The notes below the pieces were generated by a model that was not told the DNA's origin, did no database searches, and saw only the letters and a list, made by a program, of their open reading frames with translations. This document shows, in pieces, positions 6,376-8,800 of a stretch of 8,800 bases of DNA. Source of the stretch: Deltaproteobacteria bacterium (GTDB lineage: Bacteria > Desulfobacterota > DSM-4660 > Desulfatiglandales > Desulfatiglandaceae); the NCBI GenBank assembly GCA_011051075.1, contig DREN01000277.1:1-8800 (forward strand), in the 5' to 3' direction. The translations under genes were made by a program, and so were the position numbers. The first letter of the stretch is position 1. Every line of letters starts with the position of its first letter.

Positions 6376-6411
6376 ACTAAGGGTAACCGCACAGGTCGAA
6401 AAATATTGTCT

Positions 6412-6416
6412 GGAGG
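6412..6416 (+). promoter_or_regulatory. Probable ribosome binding site of the RmlD-like gene
   Basis: GGAGG 15 nt before the ATG at 6432. The spacing is longer than usual, but no in-frame start lies closer. The site sits 2 nt beyond the right terminal repeat of the structured element, so folding of that element in the leader could affect ribosome access. Confidence 0.5.
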
Positions 6417-6431
6417 TTTGAAAGCATCAAG

Positions 6432-7313
6432 ATGAAGATTCTCATTACCGGAAGCACGGGTATGTTAGGGAGTGAGTGCCGGGAGGTTTTCTCCCGGGAT
6501 CACGAGGTGATTTGTCCTGCCAAGGATGACATGGATATTATAAGCTGGGACGTGGTCATAGAAAAACTCGGGGAGATATCTCCTGACGTGATAATCAACT
6601 GCGCGGGATTTACCGATATGAAGGCCTGTGAGACAGAGGACTTTACGGTGAGGAAAATCAACGTGGAAGGTCCGAGGAATCTGGCACAGGCCTCAGCCCG
6701 GTTCGGCTGTAAGATGGTCCACATTTCCTGCGGGCATGTGTTTGACGGCAAAAAGGGGATGCCCCAGCCTTACTTTGAAGACGATCCCCCCCATCCCATT
6801 TCCGCCTACGGCATCAGTAAGCTGGAGAGTGAAACAGCGGTCAGGGGGAACTCTCCCGATTACATAATCGTCCGTTCCAACTGCCTCTACGGCATTAAGG
6901 GGAGGAACCTTGTCAAATCCATTCTGGCTGAGGCTGTCACCAGAAAAAAAAGGCCCTTGCGGGTGCCCGAGGAGCAGTTCGCCTCTCCCACCTGGGCCTA
7001 CCGCCTTGCCCTGCAGATCAAGACCCTCGTAGAAAAAGAGGGCCGCGGCACCTACCATCTGACCGCAGGCGGCTATTGCAGCCGGCTCGAATTCGCAAGG
7101 TATCTCTTAAAGGCCCTGAGGCTGAAGACCCCTGTGGAGCCCTGCGGGCTGAGGGACCTGAACTATCCCTTTGCCGTACCTGCCAACTGCCTTCTGGAAA
7201 ACAGACTTTCCAAGAAGCACGGGTTGAACGTGATGGTTGATTGGAAAAAAGACCTGAGCAGTTTCCTTCGTAAATACGGCAAACAACTCCTTAAGGAGGC
7301 CCGGGCCGCATGA
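6432..7313 (+). CDS. RmlD-like NAD(P)-dependent sugar-nucleotide reductase (extended SDR superfamily)
   Basis: A 293-residue cytoplasmic protein of the length usual for dTDP-4-dehydrorhamnose reductase (RmlD, last step of dTDP-L-rhamnose synthesis). The N-terminus MKILITGSTGMLG carries the GxxGxxG dinucleotide-binding motif. PDVIINCAGFTDMKACE (51-67) matches the RmlD pattern DVVINAAAYTxVDxAE, and YGISKLESE (126-134) holds the catalytic YxxxK pair Tyr126/Lys130. EQFASPTWAYRLA (181-193) is the substrate-loop region. The usual STDYVFDG is SCGHVFDG (99-106): the catalytic Thr is replaced by Cys100 and the following Asp-Tyr by Gly-His, so substrate or activity may differ from true RmlD. No other rhamnose genes are present, so no gene symbol is given. 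It overlaps the next gene by ATGA. Confidence 0.88.
   Translation: MKILITGSTGMLGSECREVFSRDHEVICPAKDDMDIISWDVVIEKLGEISPDVIINCAGFTDMKACETEDFTVRKINVEGPRNLAQASARFGCKMVHISCGHVFDGKKGMPQPYFEDDPPHPISAYGISKLESETAVRGNSPDYIIVRSNCLYGIKGRNLVKSILAEAVTRKKRPLRVPEEQFASPTWAYRLALQIKTLVEKEGRGTYHLTAGGYCSRLEFARYLLKALRLKTPVEPCGLRDLNYPFAVPANCLLENRLSKKHGLNVMVDWKKDLSSFLRKYGKQLLKEARAA
7293..7299 (+). promoter_or_regulatory. Ribosome binding site of the DUF1232/J-domain gene
   Basis: AAGGAGG inside the end of the RmlD-like gene, 10 nt before the ATG at 7310. It fixes the start that creates the ATGA overlap. Confidence 0.8.
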
Positions 7314-7735
7314 AAATCCTCCTCTCCCTGTTGGGGCTTTCGTACCTGTTATGCCCCTATGACCTTATGCCCGACTTTTTTGTTGGGGTGGGGTGGATCG
7401 ATGACCTCATAGCCCTGGGTTTCGTCTGGTGGTACATCTATGTGTACAGGAGGAGGCGGTACAGCTACGAGGGCCGTGATCCCAATAACCATGGGGCCTC
7501 ACAGGAGGCAGACCATGAAAGGTCTGAGGGCAGTCCCCCTGAACAGAACGATCCGTACTCGGTGCTGGGTATTGGAAGAGACGCAACCCCGGGGGAGATA
7601 AAGCAGGCCTATCTACGGCTTGCCGGCAAGTACCATCCTGACAAGGTAGTACACCTGGGAGAGGAGTTCAGGGAGCTGGCGGAGATCCGCTTCAAGGAAA
7701 TACAGGGGGCTTACCAGAAGTTGAAGTCTAAATAG
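7310..7735 (+). CDS. Membrane-anchored DUF1232 plus C-terminal J-domain protein
   Basis: A 141-residue two-part protein. Residues 1-46 are hydrophobic and contain YLLCPYDLMPDFFVGVGWIDDLIAL (12-36), the DUF1232/YkvA signature (YLLSPiDLiPDfipvlGwlDDl). They are followed by a basic stop-transfer run RRRR and a polar linker (51-79). Residues 81-141 form a J domain: DPYSVLGIGRDATPGEIKQAY, then the HPD tripeptide at 109-111 needed to stimulate DnaK ATPase, then helix III to the C-terminus. There is no G/F-rich or zinc-finger region, so this is a class C J-protein, probably recruiting DnaK to the inner membrane. The ATG overlaps the stop of the RmlD-like gene by 4 nt, indicating coupling. Its stop overlaps that of the converging flavoenzyme gene. 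The client is unknown. Confidence 0.9.
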   Translation: MKILLSLLGLSYLLCPYDLMPDFFVGVGWIDDLIALGFVWWYIYVYRRRRYSYEGRDPNNHGASQEADHERSEGSPPEQNDPYSVLGIGRDATPGEIKQAYLRLAGKYHPDKVVHLGEEFRELAEIRFKEIQGAYQKLKSK

Positions 7736-8800
7736 AGCGGCTCAGGACCCCTCCCTCATAGATGGCGGCCTTGGCGCTTCTCGGCTCTTTGCAGTCTCCT
7801 ATCCTGTGGACTTCATACCCCAGAGATCTGATCTGGCCAAAAAGGGCGTCATCCGGAACAGAGCCTACGGCCAACACCACTGTGGACGCCTCAATAAAGA
7901 CCTCAGGGCTGCCCTGGGTTGCCACAGCCACACCGTTGTCCTCCACCCTTATGAGCTTCGATTCCGTCCTTATGTCCACCTCGTTCTCTGTAAGCTTCCT
8001 CAGGAGAATTCTTCTTGTGATGCTTTCAAGGGAGATCCCAACCCGTGGAAGCATCTCTAATATAACCACCCGGTTCCCGTTCTCAGAGAGGTGAAGGGCC
8101 ACCTCGCACCCGGTAGGCCCTCCCCCTACCACCACCACGGTCCTGGCAATCCTGGGCTGGCCGCTATCCATTGCCTCCTTAACGGAGATAACAATATCAT
8201 TTTTAATCCCCTCAACAGGTGGAAAAGATGGTAGGGAGCCCGTGGCAAGGATCACCACATCCGGATCCTGGGCCCTTACCGTGTCTGCCGTTACTTCGCG
8301 GTTGAAGTGACACTTGACCCCGAATCTTTCTATCTGCCTTTTCTGAAATCTGATCAGGTTCCGCAGCTCTTTTTTGAAGGCGGTAACGCTCCCCACGATG
8401 AGCTGTCCGCCTGCCTGGCCCTCCCTTTCAAAGAGGTGGACATGGTGGCCGCGTCTCGCAGCCACCCATGCCGCGTTCAGGCCGCCGGGACCGGCCCCGA
8501 TAACCATGACCTTCTTCGGGGTTTTTGCGGGATGAAAGGCCATCTCCTTTTCACGCCCGAGCACGGGATTGACCAGACACTCCACCCGGCCCCTCTTGAA
8601 TATGGACTCCATGCAGGTATTGCAGGCGATGCAGGTCCTTATGTCGTCCAGCCTGCCCTCCATGGCCTTTTTAGGGAATTCGGGGTCTGCCAGAAGGCCC
8701 CTGCCTATGCAGACCAGGTCAGCTTTTCCAGTCCTTACGATACTGTCCGCCACCTTGGGATCGTTTATCCTTCCCACCGCCATTACAGGGAGGTCTAGGG
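7728..8800 (-). CDS. NADH:flavin oxidoreductase / 2,4-dienoyl-CoA reductase-like Fe-S flavoenzyme, C-terminal part
   Basis: The frame is open at the right edge and reads L-D-L-P-V before MAVGRI, so the Met at 8783 is internal and the FMN TIM-barrel half lies mostly outside the window. Counting from that Met, the visible part has the end of the barrel (VGRI, then ADLVCIGRGLLADPEF), a 4Fe-4S cluster motif CxxCxxC-x11-C (Cys51, 54, 57, 69), an FAD-binding GxGxxG at about 96-101 (VIGAGPGG) with GQAGGQL, a nested NAD(P)H-binding GGGPTG at 220-225, and a C-terminal IGDCKEPRSAKAAIYEG typical of this family. Relatives include E. coli FadH, 2-enoate reductases and bile-acid enone reductases; the substrate cannot be chosen from this half. 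Its TAG stop lies inside the end of the converging J-domain gene (8-bp overlap). Confidence 0.93.
   Translation of the reverse strand, partial: LDLPVMAVGRINDPKVADSIVRTGKADLVCIGRGLLADPEFPKKAMEGRLDDIRTCIACNTCMESIFKRGRVECLVNPVLGREKEMAFHPAKTPKKVMVIGAGPGGLNAAWVAARRGHHVHLFEREGQAGGQLIVGSVTAFKKELRNLIRFQKRQIERFGVKCHFNREVTADTVRAQDPDVVILATGSLPSFPPVEGIKNDIVISVKEAMDSGQPRIARTVVVVGGGPTGCEVALHLSENGNRVVILEMLPRVGISLESITRRILLRKLTENEVDIRTESKLIRVEDNGVAVATQGSPEVFIEASTVVLAVGSVPDDALFGQIRSLGYEVHRIGDCKEPRSAKAAIYEGGVLSRSI

Larger units (their letters stand above)
6098..6410. repeat. ~313-bp inverted-repeat-bounded element: MITE-like element and/or structured leader RNA
   Basis: Terminal arms 6098-6124 and 6384-6410 are inverted repeats matching at 23 of 27 positions; the inner 19 bp (TTTTCGACATGTGCGGTTA against its partner) have one mismatch. 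Inside them is a perfect 25-bp inverted repeat, 6160-6184 with 6351-6375, with further partial pairing TGCAAAA against TTTTGTTGCG. The centre 6192-6340 contains smaller perfect stems: CCCTAT/ATAGGG (6192-6211), GCAGC/GCTGC (6215-6239) and GTTGGA/TCCAAC (6265-6311), with an alternative GGAGC/GCTCC. Left and right connectors between the arms differ (35 versus 8 nt). No credible ORF or obvious target-site duplication is seen. The right end stops 2 nt before the ribosome site of the reductase gene. It resembles no RNA family I can name with confidence. Confidence 0.8.

Noticed and set aside
6129..6392. 87-residue minus-strand ORF across the structured element
   Set aside because: It reads through both arms of the inverted repeat, has no recognisable domain and no good ribosome site. 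It is explained by the palindromic DNA.

Overview
The window looks like a moderately GC-rich Gram-negative chromosome. Lipoprotein and Sec signal peptides, a TRAP transporter with TPR partners, an HD-GYP protein and an Fe-S flavoenzyme of the enoate/dienoyl-CoA reductase type together suggest an anaerobic deltaproteobacterium (Desulfobacterota). That placement is inference from gene content and from the style of the intergenic repeats; there is no rRNA or other phylogenetic marker here.

Layout. Positions 1-476 (+) hold the C-terminal end of an HD-GYP cyclic-di-GMP phosphodiesterase. Positions 621-5954 (-) hold one five-gene transport cluster, read from right to left: an exported TPR protein, a TatT-type TPR lipoprotein (TRAP T-component), the periplasmic binding protein DctP, the small permease DctQ and the large permease DctM. 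The order T-P-Q-M is that of a TPR-associated TRAP transporter (TPAT), as in the Treponema pallidum TatT/TatP system. The cluster has two real gaps, 205 nt before dctP and 243 nt between dctP and dctQ. Both contain repeats.

Positions 5955-6431 separate the transport cluster from a divergent + strand pair: an RmlD-like short-chain dehydrogenase/reductase (6432-7313) and a DUF1232 plus J-domain membrane protein (7310-7735), which overlap by ATGA. The divergent gap contains the most unusual object in the window, a ~313 bp element at 6098-6410. It is closed by imperfect 27-bp terminal inverted repeats and, inside them, by a perfect 25-bp inverted repeat around a centre with several small hairpins. 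A 39-bp relative of its left end (35/39 identical) lies in the gap before dctP. The element may be a MITE-like non-autonomous mobile element, a structured RNA in the leader of the reductase/J-protein operon, or both. From 7728 to the right edge (-) is the C-terminal part of an FAD/Fe-S enoate or 2,4-dienoyl-CoA reductase-like enzyme whose stop overlaps that of the J-domain gene tail to tail.

How the genes work together. The binding protein delivers a solute to the DctQM Na+/H+-driven permease, and TatT and the second TPR protein are expected to act with the binding protein in the periplasm. The binding protein has Trp where ordinary DctP proteins have the carboxylate-clamping Arg, so the substrate is probably not a simple dicarboxylate. 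No functional link between the transporter and the flanking genes can be shown from sequence alone.
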